Shown one piece after another: positions 17,461 through 26,310 of a stretch of DNA of 64,000 nucleotides. The notes under the pieces are model-generated. The model was not told the origin of the DNA. It saw nothing but the letters and a program-made list of their open reading frames with translations, and did no database searches. The stretch is from Streptomyces camelliae (GTDB lineage: Bacteria > Actinomycetota > Actinomycetes > Streptomycetales > Streptomycetaceae). The stretch lies in the NCBI RefSeq assembly GCF_027625935.1, contig NZ_CP115300.1, positions 744,001 through 808,000 on the forward strand. The letters run 5' to 3'. The position numbers and the translations under genes are program-made. Position 1 is the first letter of the stretch. Every line of letters begins with the position of its first letter.

Positions 17461-18636
17461 ATGAGGAGAACGACGCTCACGGACTGGGTGTGCGGCGTGC
17501 TGTACGTCTTGCTGGTGCTGGTCCTGCTGACGGGGGCGCCCCGGGCCGGGGGTGTCCTGCACGCCGTCGGCTCGCTGCTGGCGGTGAGTCTGCTGGCCGG
17601 TGTGGTACGGCGCCGGCCGCTGACGGCGCTGGCCCTGACGCTGGCCGGGGCCACCGCCGTAGTGGTCCTCCCGCACCACCCCTCCAACGCGGTGCTGACG
17701 CTGGCGTACCAGGCTGCGTTCCTGTCGTTCCTGGCGGTGGATCTCGTCGTGGGGTACATCGTGGCCACCCGGACACGGCGGGTCTGCGTGGCCGCCGTGG
17801 CGGTGGCGTTCACCGTGCAACTGCTGGTCATCGGCGCCTTCTCGCACGGCGACTACCTGATTCTCAACGGTGTGATCGGACTTCTGGCGCTGGTCGCGTC
17901 CGGCATGGTCGGGCTGCTGCTGCGTGAGCGACGCGAGCACGAGGTGGCGCTGCGCGCCCAGGAGGTGGCGGAGGCCGTCACAGCCGAACGGCTGCGGATC
18001 GCACGGGAGTTGCACGACATGATCGCGCACAGCATCGGTATCGTGACCATCCAGGCCGGGGTGGCCGGCCGGGTCATCGACACCCAGCCGGACGAGGCGC
18101 GCGAGGCTCTGCGGGCCATCGAGACGACCAGCAGACAGACCCTGTCCGGTCTTCGGCGCACGCTGGTGGCGCTGCGTCAGGCCGACCTCGCGACGGCGGC
18201 CGGGGAGCGGGAGGCGCTCGCGCCCGCGCCATGTCTCGGGGATCTCGAACGGCTTGCGGCGACGACCGCGGACGCGGGGGTACGGGTGGAGGTGCGCATC
18301 AGCGGGGAGCAGCGGACCTTGCCGGGCGACCTCGAACTGGCCGCCTACCGTATCGTGCAGGAGGCGTTGACCAATGTGGTCCGCCACGCGGGCACCGGGC
18401 ACTGCCGGGTGGGCGTCGACTACGGGGACGAGGAGCTGACGGTGGAGGTCGTCGACGACGGGTGCGGCGCCGCCGAGACCGGCTCGGGCCATGGCTTCGG
18501 CATCATCGGCATGCGGGAGCGGGTGGGGCTGCTGCGGGGCCGGCTCAGTGCCGGGCCGCGTCCCGAGGGCGGCTTCCGGGTGGTGGCGCGGCTGCCGCTG
18601 CCGGAGACCGCCCCGGCCGGGGCGGAGGCCCGATGA
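17461..18636 (+). CDS. NarL-type sensor histidine kinase
   Basis: About 391 residues. The first 155 residues hold about five or six membrane helices without a large external loop, so it senses something in or near the membrane. The HisKA_3 motif is ARELHDMIAHS with phospho-accepting His185. The ATPase domain follows with EALTNVVRHA (N box) and GHGFGIIGMRERV (G box). ATG 17461 or the GTG just before could start; GGAAGGAGA is upstream. The stop overlaps the response regulator start as ATGA. It is divergent from the ABC exporter operon, an arrangement typical of drug-sensing resistance modules. Confidence 0.9.
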   Translation: MRRTTLTDWVCGVLYVLLVLVLLTGAPRAGGVLHAVGSLLAVSLLAGVVRRRPLTALALTLAGATAVVVLPHHPSNAVLTLAYQAAFLSFLAVDLVVGYIVATRTRRVCVAAVAVAFTVQLLVIGAFSHGDYLILNGVIGLLALVASGMVGLLLRERREHEVALRAQEVAEAVTAERLRIARELHDMIAHSIGIVTIQAGVAGRVIDTQPDEAREALRAIETTSRQTLSGLRRTLVALRQADLATAAGEREALAPAPCLGDLERLAATTADAGVRVEVRISGEQRTLPGDLELAAYRIVQEALTNVVRHAGTGHCRVGVDYGDEELTVEVVDDGCGAAETGSGHGFGIIGMRERVGLLRGRLSAGPRPEGGFRVVARLPLPETAPAGAEAR

Positions 18637-19292
18637 CCATCCGGGTCGTGCTCGCCGACGACCAGCCGCTGGTGCGGTCCGGGCTGCGCGTCCTCATGGC
18701 CGATCAGCCGGACCTCCAGGTCGTCGGCGAGGCGGCGACCGGCGACGAGGCCGTGCGGCTGGTCGAGGACGTCGATCCCGACATCGTGGTGATGGACATC
18801 AGGATGCCCGGCACGGACGGCATCGAGGCCACCCGCCGGATCACGGCCGGCCCGGCAGCGGCCCGGGTCCTCATCCTGACCACCTTCGACGAGGACGACC
18901 ACGTGTACGGCGCGTTGCGGGCGGGCGCCAGCGGCTTCGTCGTCAAGGACATGGCACTGGACGACATCCTCGCCGCGATACGTGTCGTCGCCTCCGGGGA
19001 CGCTTTGATCGCACCGGGCGTGACCCGGCGGCTGATAGCGGACTTCGCCGGCCGCCCCACGGCCGCCGCGCAGCGCCCCGCGCGCGCCCTCGACGGCATC
19101 ACCGAGCGGGAGCGGGAGGTGCTGACGCTGATCGGGCGCGGCCGCTCCAACACCGAGATCGCGGAGGACCTCTTCATCACGGTGGCCACCGCCAAGTCCC
19201 ATGTCTCCCGCCTGATCACCAAACTGGGCGCCCGGGACCGGGTACAGCTCGTGATCACCGCGTACGAGGCGGGGCTGGTCACGCCGTACTGA
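18633..19292 (+). CDS. LuxR/NarL-type response regulator
   Basis: About 219 residues. The receiver domain has acidic pocket DD (residues 9-10), phospho-acceptor Asp55 in VVMDIRMPG and conserved Lys in FVVKDM. A LuxR-type helix-turn-helix occupies about residues 150-210 (ITEREREVLTLIGRGRSN, then TVATAKSHVSRLITKLG). It is coupled to the histidine kinase gene by an ATGA overlap and probably activates the divergent ABC exporter. Confidence 0.92.
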   Translation: MTIRVVLADDQPLVRSGLRVLMADQPDLQVVGEAATGDEAVRLVEDVDPDIVVMDIRMPGTDGIEATRRITAGPAAARVLILTTFDEDDHVYGALRAGASGFVVKDMALDDILAAIRVVASGDALIAPGVTRRLIADFAGRPTAAAQRPARALDGITEREREVLTLIGRGRSNTEIAEDLFITVATAKSHVSRLITKLGARDRVQLVITAYEAGLVTPY

Positions 19293-19441
19293 GCCGTCAC
19301 CTCGCTCCTGCGCCGGCTTCGGCACCCGTCCTTCTCCTCCCGGACCCGGCGTCCCATACTGATCAACGCCGGTCCTGCCGTACCCCCACCATCAGGCCGG
19401 CTGTGGCGCCGGCGCGTCGCGGTCGGCCGGGAAGCCGAGAG

Positions 19442-20356
19442 ATGACCGAAGACATCCAGGAAGCGGGCACGGCCCCGTCGTCGGGGCGGTTCGAGGCGGA
19501 GCGGTCGGCGGAGATCGTCGCCGCGAGTCTCGCCGGCACGACGGACGAACGTCTGAGGGAGATCCTCACCTCTCTGGTGCGGCACACCCACGAGTTCGTC
19601 AAGGAGGTCGGACTCACCGTCGAGGAGTGGGCCGCGGGCATCCGCTTCCTCACCGAGACCGGGCAGAAGTGCGACGACACCCGGCAGGAGTTCATCCTGC
19701 TGTCCGACGTGCTGGGGGTGTCGATGCTGGTGGATGCCGTGAACCATCCGGCCGACGGCCCGGTCACCGAGTCGACCGTGGAGGGGCCCTTCCACATGGT
19801 CGACTCGCCGCCGCGTGCCCTCGGCGACACCATCGACGAGGCCGGGCTGAGCGGTGAGCCGTGCCTGGTCACCGGCCGGGTCACGGACACCGACGGCCGG
19901 CCCGTGGCGGGCGCGGGCATCGACGTGTGGCAGGCCGACGCCGAGGGCTTCTACGACGTGCAACGGCCCGGCGAGGTCCCGGAGCGCAATCTGCGCGGTC
20001 TGTTCACCGCCGACGAGGACGGCCGGTTCTGGTTCCGGACCATCGTGCCGCGCTACTACCCCGTCCCCGTCGACGGACCGGTGGGCACGCTGCTCAAGGC
20101 CACCGGGCGCCACTCCTACCGCGCCGCGCACATCCACGTCGAGGTGTCCGCGCCCGGTGTGCGCACCCTGACCACCCACATCTTCGTCGACGACTCGCCG
20201 TATCTGGACTCCGACACCGTCTTCGGTGTCAAGGAGAGCCTGATCCGCGCCTTCGCCCCGGTCGACGACCCCGTCCGGGCCGCCGAGCACGGGCTGCCCA
20301 ACCCCTTCCGCCACGTCGACTTCCCGGTCGTCGTCCGGCGCGACACCCAGCCGTGA
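19442..20356 (+). CDS. Intradiol dioxygenase, probably hydroxyquinol 1,2-type
   Basis: About 304 residues from ATG 19442. A helical N-terminal dimerisation domain (to about residue 110) precedes the catalytic beta domain. Iron ligands are readable: Tyr in EGFYDVQ, Tyr in PRYYPVPVDGP, and two His in HSYRAAHIHVEV. It cleaves an aromatic 1,2-diol between the hydroxyls with O2. The downstream neighbour is a maleylacetate reductase, which points to hydroxyquinol as substrate (product 3-hydroxy-cis,cis-muconate, equal to maleylacetate) rather than catechol. The 65-base gap suggests an operon. Confidence 0.88.
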   Translation: MTEDIQEAGTAPSSGRFEAERSAEIVAASLAGTTDERLREILTSLVRHTHEFVKEVGLTVEEWAAGIRFLTETGQKCDDTRQEFILLSDVLGVSMLVDAVNHPADGPVTESTVEGPFHMVDSPPRALGDTIDEAGLSGEPCLVTGRVTDTDGRPVAGAGIDVWQADAEGFYDVQRPGEVPERNLRGLFTADEDGRFWFRTIVPRYYPVPVDGPVGTLLKATGRHSYRAAHIHVEVSAPGVRTLTTHIFVDDSPYLDSDTVFGVKESLIRAFAPVDDPVRAAEHGLPNPFRHVDFPVVVRRDTQP

Positions 20357-20421
20357 CGTCTCGCTGTCTCCGCTGAGCCGACTCGGCATCAGTTCTGTTC
20401 AGATCCACTGGAGGTTCGACC

Positions 20422-21477
20422 ATGTCCGAGCGCGGCAGCGGACGCATCACCGTCCACGAGACTCTGCCCTGCCGGGTCCTCCTGGGCGCCGGCGCCCGGC
20501 ACTCCGTCCCCGAGGAGACCGAACGGCTCGGCTCGGGCCGGGTGTTGCTCGTCGCGTCGGGCTCGGCCCGCGCCGCCGCCGACGACCTGGTCCGGGCGCT
20601 CGGTCCCCGTCTGGCGGTGCGTTTCGACCGGCCCGCGGTGCACACGCCGGTCGCCGTGACCGAGGAGGCGCTGAAGCTGCTGCGCGCGGCGGACGCCGAC
20701 AGTGTGGTGGCTCTCGGCGGCGGCTCGGCGATCGGCCTCGGCAAAGCGCTGTCGGTGCGCACCGGCCTGCCCCAGATCGCGGTCCCCACCACCTACGCGG
20801 GTTCGGAGGTGACCCCGGTCCTGGGCGAGACCAAGGACGGGGTGAAGACGACCCGCCGAGACCCCGTCATCGCGCCCGGTACGGTCGTCTACGACCCGGA
20901 ACTGACTCTCGGTATGCCGGCCGGGCTCACCCTGACCAGCGCGCTCAACGCCCTGGCCCACGCGGTCGAGGCCCTCTGGGCGCCGAACGCGACCGCCGCG
21001 AGCGACGCCTTGGCGACCGAGGCCGCCGACGGCATCCTCGCCGCCCTGCCCGAGGTGCTCGCGCGTCCCGGAGACCTCGCCGGGCGCGAGCGGCTCCAGC
21101 AGTGCGCCTGGCTGGCCGGGCTCTGTCTGGCCCAGACCCGGATGGGCCTGCACCACCAGCTGGCCCACGCCCTCGGCGGCACCTTCGACCTGCCGCACGC
21201 CGAGCTCCACGCCCTGCTGCTGCCGCATGTCCTCGCCTTCAACCTGCCCGCCGCGCCGAAGGCCGCCGCCCGGCTGGAGCGGATCACCGGCGGCGACCCG
21301 GTGACGGTCATCGGCGGCCTGGCCTGCAGCCACACGGGCCCGACCACGCTCAAGGCCCTGGGCGTGCCGCGGGAGGGGCTGCGGGCCGTCGCCGAGCGGG
21401 TCGTGGCCCAGCCCTATCCCAACCCGCGCACACCGGAGGTGGAGGCGGTGGCGCGCTTGCTCGACGGCGCCTGGTGA
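20422..21477 (+). CDS. Maleylacetate reductase
   Basis: About 351 residues, iron-containing alcohol-dehydrogenase family. The nucleotide-binding block VVALGGGSAIGLGKAL and PTTYAGSEVTPVLGETKDG are characteristic of maleylacetate reductases; the conserved metal-site histidines fall in LNALAHAVEAL and HHQLAHALGGTFDLPHAELH. It reduces maleylacetate to 3-oxoadipate with NAD(P)H, feeding the beta-ketoadipate pathway. It follows the intradiol dioxygenase, so the two convert hydroxyquinol to 3-oxoadipate. No aromatic hydroxylase that would make hydroxyquinol is in the window. Confidence 0.92.
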   Translation: MSERGSGRITVHETLPCRVLLGAGARHSVPEETERLGSGRVLLVASGSARAAADDLVRALGPRLAVRFDRPAVHTPVAVTEEALKLLRAADADSVVALGGGSAIGLGKALSVRTGLPQIAVPTTYAGSEVTPVLGETKDGVKTTRRDPVIAPGTVVYDPELTLGMPAGLTLTSALNALAHAVEALWAPNATAASDALATEAADGILAALPEVLARPGDLAGRERLQQCAWLAGLCLAQTRMGLHHQLAHALGGTFDLPHAELHALLLPHVLAFNLPAAPKAAARLERITGGDPVTVIGGLACSHTGPTTLKALGVPREGLRAVAERVVAQPYPNPRTPEVEAVARLLDGAW

Positions 21478-21511
21478 GCGAGCGGGTCATCTCCTCCAGG
21501 CACATCCCCCC

Positions 21512-21931
21512 TCAGGCACCGAGGAGACCGGAGGCGGCGCGGGCCAGGCCGTCCAGCCATGCCTGATGGCCGTTGAGCATCGGGGTGGGCAGTTCCTTGG
21601 CCAGTGCGGCGGCGGGCTGCCCGATCTGTGTCTCCTGGGTCAGGATGCGGACGCGGCCGCCGGGCAGGTCCTCCACGAGCCAGGCGTGCAGCACATCGAG
21701 CTGTTCCTCGGGGGTTCCGTCCTGCCGGGCCGTCCAGGACAGCCGGCCGGGAACGCCCCGGGCCGGCGCCTGGAACGCCACCACGTGCGCGTCCAGCGAC
21801 GGGAAGCCGAACGTGCCGAACCGGAAGACGGTGCCGTCCGTCAGCTCGGGGCCGTCGCCGTTGGAGACGAAGTCGTCGCCGGTGCCGGGCAGGTACTTCT
21901 CGGGCCAGTCGATCGCGTTCTGCACGGTCAT
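21512..21931 (-). CDS. SRPBCC-domain protein
   Basis: About 139 residues. It looks like a START/SRPBCC-fold protein of the AHSA1-like kind: a compact alpha/beta protein with GRLSWTARQDGTPEEQLDVL and HQAWLDGLARAASGLL. Such proteins bind hydrophobic ligands; none can be named here. I use the ATG at 21931, preceded by GAGAAAAGG, because the longer frame to 22057 adds unconserved residues and would run into the divergent promoter. It faces a LysR gene across a palindrome. Confidence 0.7.
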   Translation of the reverse strand: MTVQNAIDWPEKYLPGTGDDFVSNGDGPELTDGTVFRFGTFGFPSLDAHVVAFQAPARGVPGRLSWTARQDGTPEEQLDVLHAWLVEDLPGGRVRILTQETQIGQPAAALAKELPTPMLNGHQAWLDGLARAASGLLGA

Positions 21932-22046
21932 GGGCGTGCCTTTTCTCGGCTTTGTCGGGGGCGTTGCCGCCCTGCCGGCCTCTGCCGGCGTTCTCGACCG
22001 TAGGCAGCACACCCATCCGGACACCAATAGGAAAGCGGATCTCTGA

Positions 22047-22062
22047 TATCGGACCACCGATA
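22047..22062. promoter_or_regulatory. Palindrome, probable LysR operator
   Basis: TATCGGACCACCGATA has two perfect 6-base arms around ACCA and contains a T-N11-A core. It lies between the SRPBCC gene and the divergent LysR gene, 25 bases before the LysR ATG. Confidence 0.6.
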
Positions 22063-22086
22063 GGTGCGGTGGCTACGCCGGCTGCC

Positions 22087-22961
22087 ATGGATCTGAACCT
22101 GCTGCACACGTTCCTGGCCGTGTACCGCTCCGGGTCGTTCACGGCGGCGGCACCGCGGCTGGGGCTGTCCCAGCCGACCGTGACCGCTCGGATCCGCACC
22201 CTGGAGCAGCGGACCGGGCGGGAGCTGTTCACCCGGCTGCCGCGCGGGGTGGAGCCCACCCCCTACGCGCACGAGCTGAGCGCCCGGATCGCCGGCCCGC
22301 TGGACGAGCTCGCCGCGCTGGAGGAGCCCGGCCGGGCGGCGGCGCCCGTGCATCTGACCGGACCGTCGGCGCTGTTGTGCGTACGGGTACTGCCCGCACT
22401 CGTCCCGCTCGTCGCCGACGGGGTCGAGCTGCGGGTTGCGCAGGGGCTGCCCGAGCCGCTGCTGGAGGAGATGCGGGCGGGCCGGCACGACCTGGTGATC
22501 GCCACTCGGCGGCCGCGCGGCCGGGGCCTTGTGTCCGTGCCGCTCGCCGACGAGGAGTACGTGCTGGTCGCGAGCCCCGCCTGGGCGGAGCGCGGCGCCG
22601 GGTCCGCCGATGTGTGCGCCGCGCTGCGGGACGTGCCGATGGTGACGTACGCCGAGGATCTGCCGATCGTCCGGCGCTACTGGCGGGCTGTCTTCGGCAA
22701 GCAGCTCACCGCCCGCGCGGCCGTGACCGTGCCCAACCTGTACGCCGTGCTCTCCGCGATCACCGCGGGCGCCGGCTACAGCGTGCTGCCCCGCTCACTG
22801 TGCCAGGACCACCTGGACTCCGGCCGCCTGACCCCCTGCCGCACGACCCGGAGGAGCCGCCGCTGAACACCCTCTTCCTGGTCCAGCGCCCCGGCGCCGA
22901 CACCAACCCGGACGTCCTGCGCGTGCGTGACCGTCTGCGGCAGGCGGCCCGTAGCCGGTGA
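22087..22961 (+). pseudogene. LysR-family regulator with C-terminal frameshift
   Basis: ATG 22087 begins a normal LysR protein (MDLNLLHTFLAVYRSGSFTA, LSQPTVTARIRTLEQ) with an effector domain through about residue 247. The frame then runs to a stop at 22866 with an Arg-rich tail of no sense. Inserting one C into the run of five C at 22832-22836 restores the expected ending (DPEEPPLNTLFLVQRPGADT, then NPDVLRVRDRLRQAARSR) to the stop at 22961. So this is either a one-base sequencing error or a real frameshift removing about 45 residues. DNA binding should be intact either way. Probable target is the divergent SRPBCC gene. Confidence 0.8.
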
Positions 22962-23042
22962 CTCCCCCGCACCTCGGACAACTGCTCAGCTCAGGGCGCA
23001 TGCGGTGGTGCGAACACCCTGGGCGGCCTAGGGACAACCCCC

Positions 23043-23081
23043 GGTCCGGCCGGGTAACTGGCAGGCTGTTACGGCCGGACC
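23043..23081. promoter_or_regulatory. Large inverted repeat before the desaturase
   Basis: GGTCCGGCCGGGTAAC at 23043-23058 pairs with GTTACGGCCGGACC at 23068-23081 apart from a two-base bulge. It ends 21 bases before the desaturase ATG, so it is either an operator or a leader hairpin that could mask initiation. Confidence 0.55.
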
Positions 23082-23102
23082 GCCGTCCCGAGACTCGTCG
23101 GC

Positions 23103-24179
23103 ATGACGATTTCCACCGACACCTCCGTCCCGGCCACGCTGCCGGCCGCCCGCTCCCGTACGTCCGGCTCCGGAGCCGGCAGCGACTTCGCCCGGCTGTC
23201 CCGTCGTATCGCCGAGGCGGGTCTGCTGGAACGGCGCCCCGGCTACTACACGGCGCGGCTCGGTCTGGTGATCGCGCTGCTGGCGGCGGGCTGGGCGGCC
23301 TTCTTCGCGCTCGGCGACACCTGGTGGCAGCTGGCCGTGGCGGCCTTCATGGCGTTGCTGTTCGGTCAGATCGCCCTGATCGCCCATGACGTGGCGCACC
23401 GTCAGGTCTTCGGCAGTGCCCGCAGGAGTGAGCTGTGGGGGCGGCTGTTCGGCAATCTGGCGATCGGCATGAGCTACGGCTGGTGGATGAACAAGCACAC
23501 CCGCCATCACGCCAACCCCAACCACGAGGAACTCGACCCCGATGTCTCCCCGGACATCCTGGTGTGGTCCACCGAACAGGCCCGCACGAGCCGGGGACTG
23601 GCCCGGCTCATCGGAGGCCACCAGGCGTTGCTGTTCTTCCCGCTGCTGACGCTGGAGGGGTTCAACCTGCACGTCTCCAGTGTCCGGGCACTGCGCTCGC
23701 CGTCGATGAAGAAGCGGCTGCTGGAGGGCCTTCTGCTGGGCCTGCACCTCGGGGCCTATGTGTCCGCGCTGTTCCTGGTGCTCTCCCCCGGCAAGGCGGT
23801 GGCGTTCCTCGCCGTGCACCAGTGTCTCTTCGGTGTCTACCTCGGCTGCACCTTCGCACCGAACCACAAGGGCATGCCCACGTTCACCGGTGACGACCGG
23901 CCCGACTTCCTGCGCCGCCAGGTGCTGACCTCCCGCAACGTACGCGGTGGCCTGCTCACCGACGTCATGCTCGGAGGGCTCAACTACCAGATCGAGCACC
24001 ATCTGTTCCCGAGCATGCCCACGCCCCATCTGCGCCGGGCCCAGGTCATCGTCCGCCAGTACTGCGCCGAGATCGGTGTGCCGTACCACGAGACCGGGCT
24101 CATCCGGTCCTACCGCGAGGCCCTCACCCATATGCATCGGGTGGGGGAACCGATCCGGCGGCAGCGCAAGGCGTCCTGA
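23103..24179 (+). CDS. Membrane fatty-acid desaturase
   Basis: About 358 residues. The three histidine boxes of acyl desaturases are present in order: HDVAH near residue 98, HTRHH near 134 and QIEHHLFP near 297. Hydrophobic pairs lie at about 53-95 and 180-260. It uses a di-iron centre and O2 to introduce a double bond into membrane acyl chains, probably at an internal position as in DesA3-like enzymes. The strong inverted repeat just upstream suggests tight control. No reductase or ferredoxin gene is adjacent. Confidence 0.92.
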   Translation: MTISTDTSVPATLPAARSRTSGSGAGSDFARLSRRIAEAGLLERRPGYYTARLGLVIALLAAGWAAFFALGDTWWQLAVAAFMALLFGQIALIAHDVAHRQVFGSARRSELWGRLFGNLAIGMSYGWWMNKHTRHHANPNHEELDPDVSPDILVWSTEQARTSRGLARLIGGHQALLFFPLLTLEGFNLHVSSVRALRSPSMKKRLLEGLLLGLHLGAYVSALFLVLSPGKAVAFLAVHQCLFGVYLGCTFAPNHKGMPTFTGDDRPDFLRRQVLTSRNVRGGLLTDVMLGGLNYQIEHHLFPSMPTPHLRRAQVIVRQYCAEIGVPYHETGLIRSYREALTHMHRVGEPIRRQRKAS

Positions 24180-24218
24180 CGACGACCCGGGGCACCGGGC
24201 ATCCGGGGCTGTGCGAGG

Positions 24219-25649
24219 TCAGTCGGTGCGCACCGGGCGGCCGGATTCCGTCTCCGCCGCGGGCTGAACCAGCTGGTGCCGGCCGAGCGCATCGGCCGGC
24301 ACCGCCGTGCCGTCCGGTCCCGGCGCGGCCGTACCGTCGTGCTCCTCCGGTACGAAGGCGGCCTCGCCGCTCAGCGCCTTCTTCGCGCGCCCGGCGTCCA
24401 GCGCGCCTTCCCAGCGGGCGACGGCGAAGGCCGCCACGCAGTTGCCGAGGAGGTTGGTGGCCACGCGCATCGAGTCCATGATGCGGTCCACGCCCAGCAG
24501 GAGGGCGACGGCCCCGGCGGGGACGACCCCGAGCGCGGACGCGGTCGCCGACAGGGCGAGGAAGGCCGAACCGGGCACGCCCGCCATGCCCTTGCTGGTC
24601 AGCATGAGCATCAGCACGACCGTGATCTGCTGGCCGAGGGAGAGGTCGACGCCCACCGCCTGGGCCATGAAGAGAGTGGCGAGGGAGAGGTAGATGGACG
24701 CGCCGTCGAGGTTGAAGGAGTAGCCGGTGGGCAGGACGAGGCCCACGGCGTCGTCGCGGCAGCCGGCGTGGCGCAGCCTCTGCATCATGCGCGGCATGAC
24801 CGTCTCGCTGGATGCGGTGCCCAGGGCGAGCACCAGCTCCTCACGGGTGTAGCGGACGAACTTCCACAGGCTCAGCCCGGTGACCGCCTTCAGCGCCGCC
24901 GCGAGCAGGAGGAGGAACAGCACGGCGGCGCCGTAACAGACGGCGATGAGCATGCCGTACGTCGACATCACGCCCAGGCCGTACTGGCCGACCAGGTGCG
25001 CGGTCGCGCCGAAGACCGCGAGCGGGGCGAGCCGCATGACGAAGCCGACGACCGCGAAGACGACCTCCTGCACCTGCTCCACGGCCGGCAGGATCGCCGG
25101 CACCTTGGTGTGCCCCAGGTGCAGCACGGCGGCGCCCACCAGGCAGGCCAGGACGAGGACCTGGAGCAGGGAGTTCTCGGCGAACGCCCCCACCGCGCTC
25201 TCGGGCAGTGCGTGCAGCACGAACTCGGTGGTGGACGGCAGGGATCCGCCGCCCGTCTTCGCGTCGACAGCCGAGGCGTCGAGCCGGGCCGGGTCGACAT
25301 GCATGCCCGCGCCGGGCTGGACGAGATTACCCGCGACCAGGCCGATCAGCAGGGCGAACGTCGTCGCCACCTCGAACCAGAGCAGCGCCTTGACGCCGAT
25401 CCGGCCGAACGCCCGGAGGTTCCCGGCCTTGGCGATGCCGGTGACCACCACGCAGAACACCAGGGGTGCGATGACCGCCTTGATGAGCCGGACGAAACCG
25501 TCGCCCAGCATCTGGACGGCGGAGCCCACATCGGGCCAGAGCCGCCCCACGACGACTCCGAGTACCAGGGCACAGGCGATCTGGGTGAACAACGAGGTGC
25601 GCAGGAGACGTATGGCGCGTCGCGGCAGGGACGGTACGGACAGCGACAC
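24219..25649 (-). CDS. Dicarboxylate/amino-acid:cation symporter
   Basis: About 476 residues, DAACS (DctA/GltP) family. Landmarks are IAPLVFCVVVTGIA, the serine-rich hairpin tip LALGTASSETVMPRM, NLDGASIYL, the second hairpin SKGMAGVPGSAFLAL, and DRIMDSMRVATNLLGN. It imports C4-dicarboxylates or glutamate with protons or sodium. Start choice: GGAGG touches the ATG at 25655, so the GTG at 25649, six bases away from it, is the better start. The C-terminal 60 residues are a polar cytoplasmic tail. Confidence 0.9.
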   Translation of the reverse strand: MSLSVPSLPRRAIRLLRTSLFTQIACALVLGVVVGRLWPDVGSAVQMLGDGFVRLIKAVIAPLVFCVVVTGIAKAGNLRAFGRIGVKALLWFEVATTFALLIGLVAGNLVQPGAGMHVDPARLDASAVDAKTGGGSLPSTTEFVLHALPESAVGAFAENSLLQVLVLACLVGAAVLHLGHTKVPAILPAVEQVQEVVFAVVGFVMRLAPLAVFGATAHLVGQYGLGVMSTYGMLIAVCYGAAVLFLLLLAAALKAVTGLSLWKFVRYTREELVLALGTASSETVMPRMMQRLRHAGCRDDAVGLVLPTGYSFNLDGASIYLSLATLFMAQAVGVDLSLGQQITVVLMLMLTSKGMAGVPGSAFLALSATASALGVVPAGAVALLLGVDRIMDSMRVATNLLGNCVAAFAVARWEGALDAGRAKKALSGEAAFVPEEHDGTAAPGPDGTAVPADALGRHQLVQPAAETESGRPVRTD

Positions 25650-25804
25650 AGGCATCCTCCGAACAATGGTTCCGTCATGCGGAATTCATCTTCCGCGAGA
25701 TGCCCGTAACTATGGATCACGTCACGACTCCACAGAAGTGCACAGACAGCAGACGGGAAAATCTTGGATGTTCGTCCAAGCAGAGGGTGGGTCAGAAGGG
25801 TGCG

Positions 25805-25951
25805 TCAGGAAGGCCGGGCCGTGGTGCCGCGCACGACGAGGTGCGGGGCGAGGACGACCTCAGGGGGCTCGGTGCGGCCCTGGTCGAGGCGTTCGACGGC
25901 GGCGGCCACCGCGTGCCGGGCCTGCTCCCGAACGACGCCCCAGGGATCATC
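25805..25951 (-). pseudogene. LacI-family regulator, C-terminal fragment
   Basis: The last 48 codons before the stop at 25805 read DDPWGVVREQARHAVAAAVE and end VVLAPHLVVRGTTARPS, the usual tail of LacI-family repressors. Homology stops abruptly at 25951, where the neighbouring plus-strand isomerase fragment begins. The helix-turn-helix and most of the sugar-binding domain are gone. Confidence 0.7.
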
Positions 25952-26242
25952 CAGTACGCGGGCGGCCCCCTCCCCCACGTCCACCTCGCCGACGCCTCCG
26001 ACCACACCGCGTCCTCGGGCAACCGCTACATCCTCAGCTCGCCCGGCACACCGGCCCGTATTCATCAGCACCTGAACATCGGGGAGGGCGAGGTCGACTT
26101 CGGCGTACTCTTCCGCGCCCTGCGCGCGAACGGCTTCGACGGCACGCTCACGGCGTGTGTGTTCGCGTGGGAGGAACGGGCGATGGAGTCCTCGGTGTTC
26201 ATGCGCGACAAGATCAACGAGTATCCGGCCGACTGGTCCTGA
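25952..26242 (+). pseudogene. Sugar phosphate isomerase/epimerase, C-terminal fragment
   Basis: From 25952 to the TGA at 26242 the frame reads PHVHLADASDHTASSGNRYI, then QHLNIGEGEVDFGVLFRAL and TACVFAWEERAMESSVF: the C-terminal third of a xylose-isomerase-like TIM-barrel epimerase. HVHLAD supplies a metal-site histidine. The N-terminal two thirds are missing. The junction with the LacI fragment implies that a divergent LacI/isomerase pair lost both 5' ends and the shared promoter in one deletion. Confidence 0.75.
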
Positions 26243-26310
26243 CGCGACGTCATGTCTCCGGCACACGCAGACGCCGCCTGTTCCCTCGATCCCCTTGAAA
26301 AAGCACCGCC

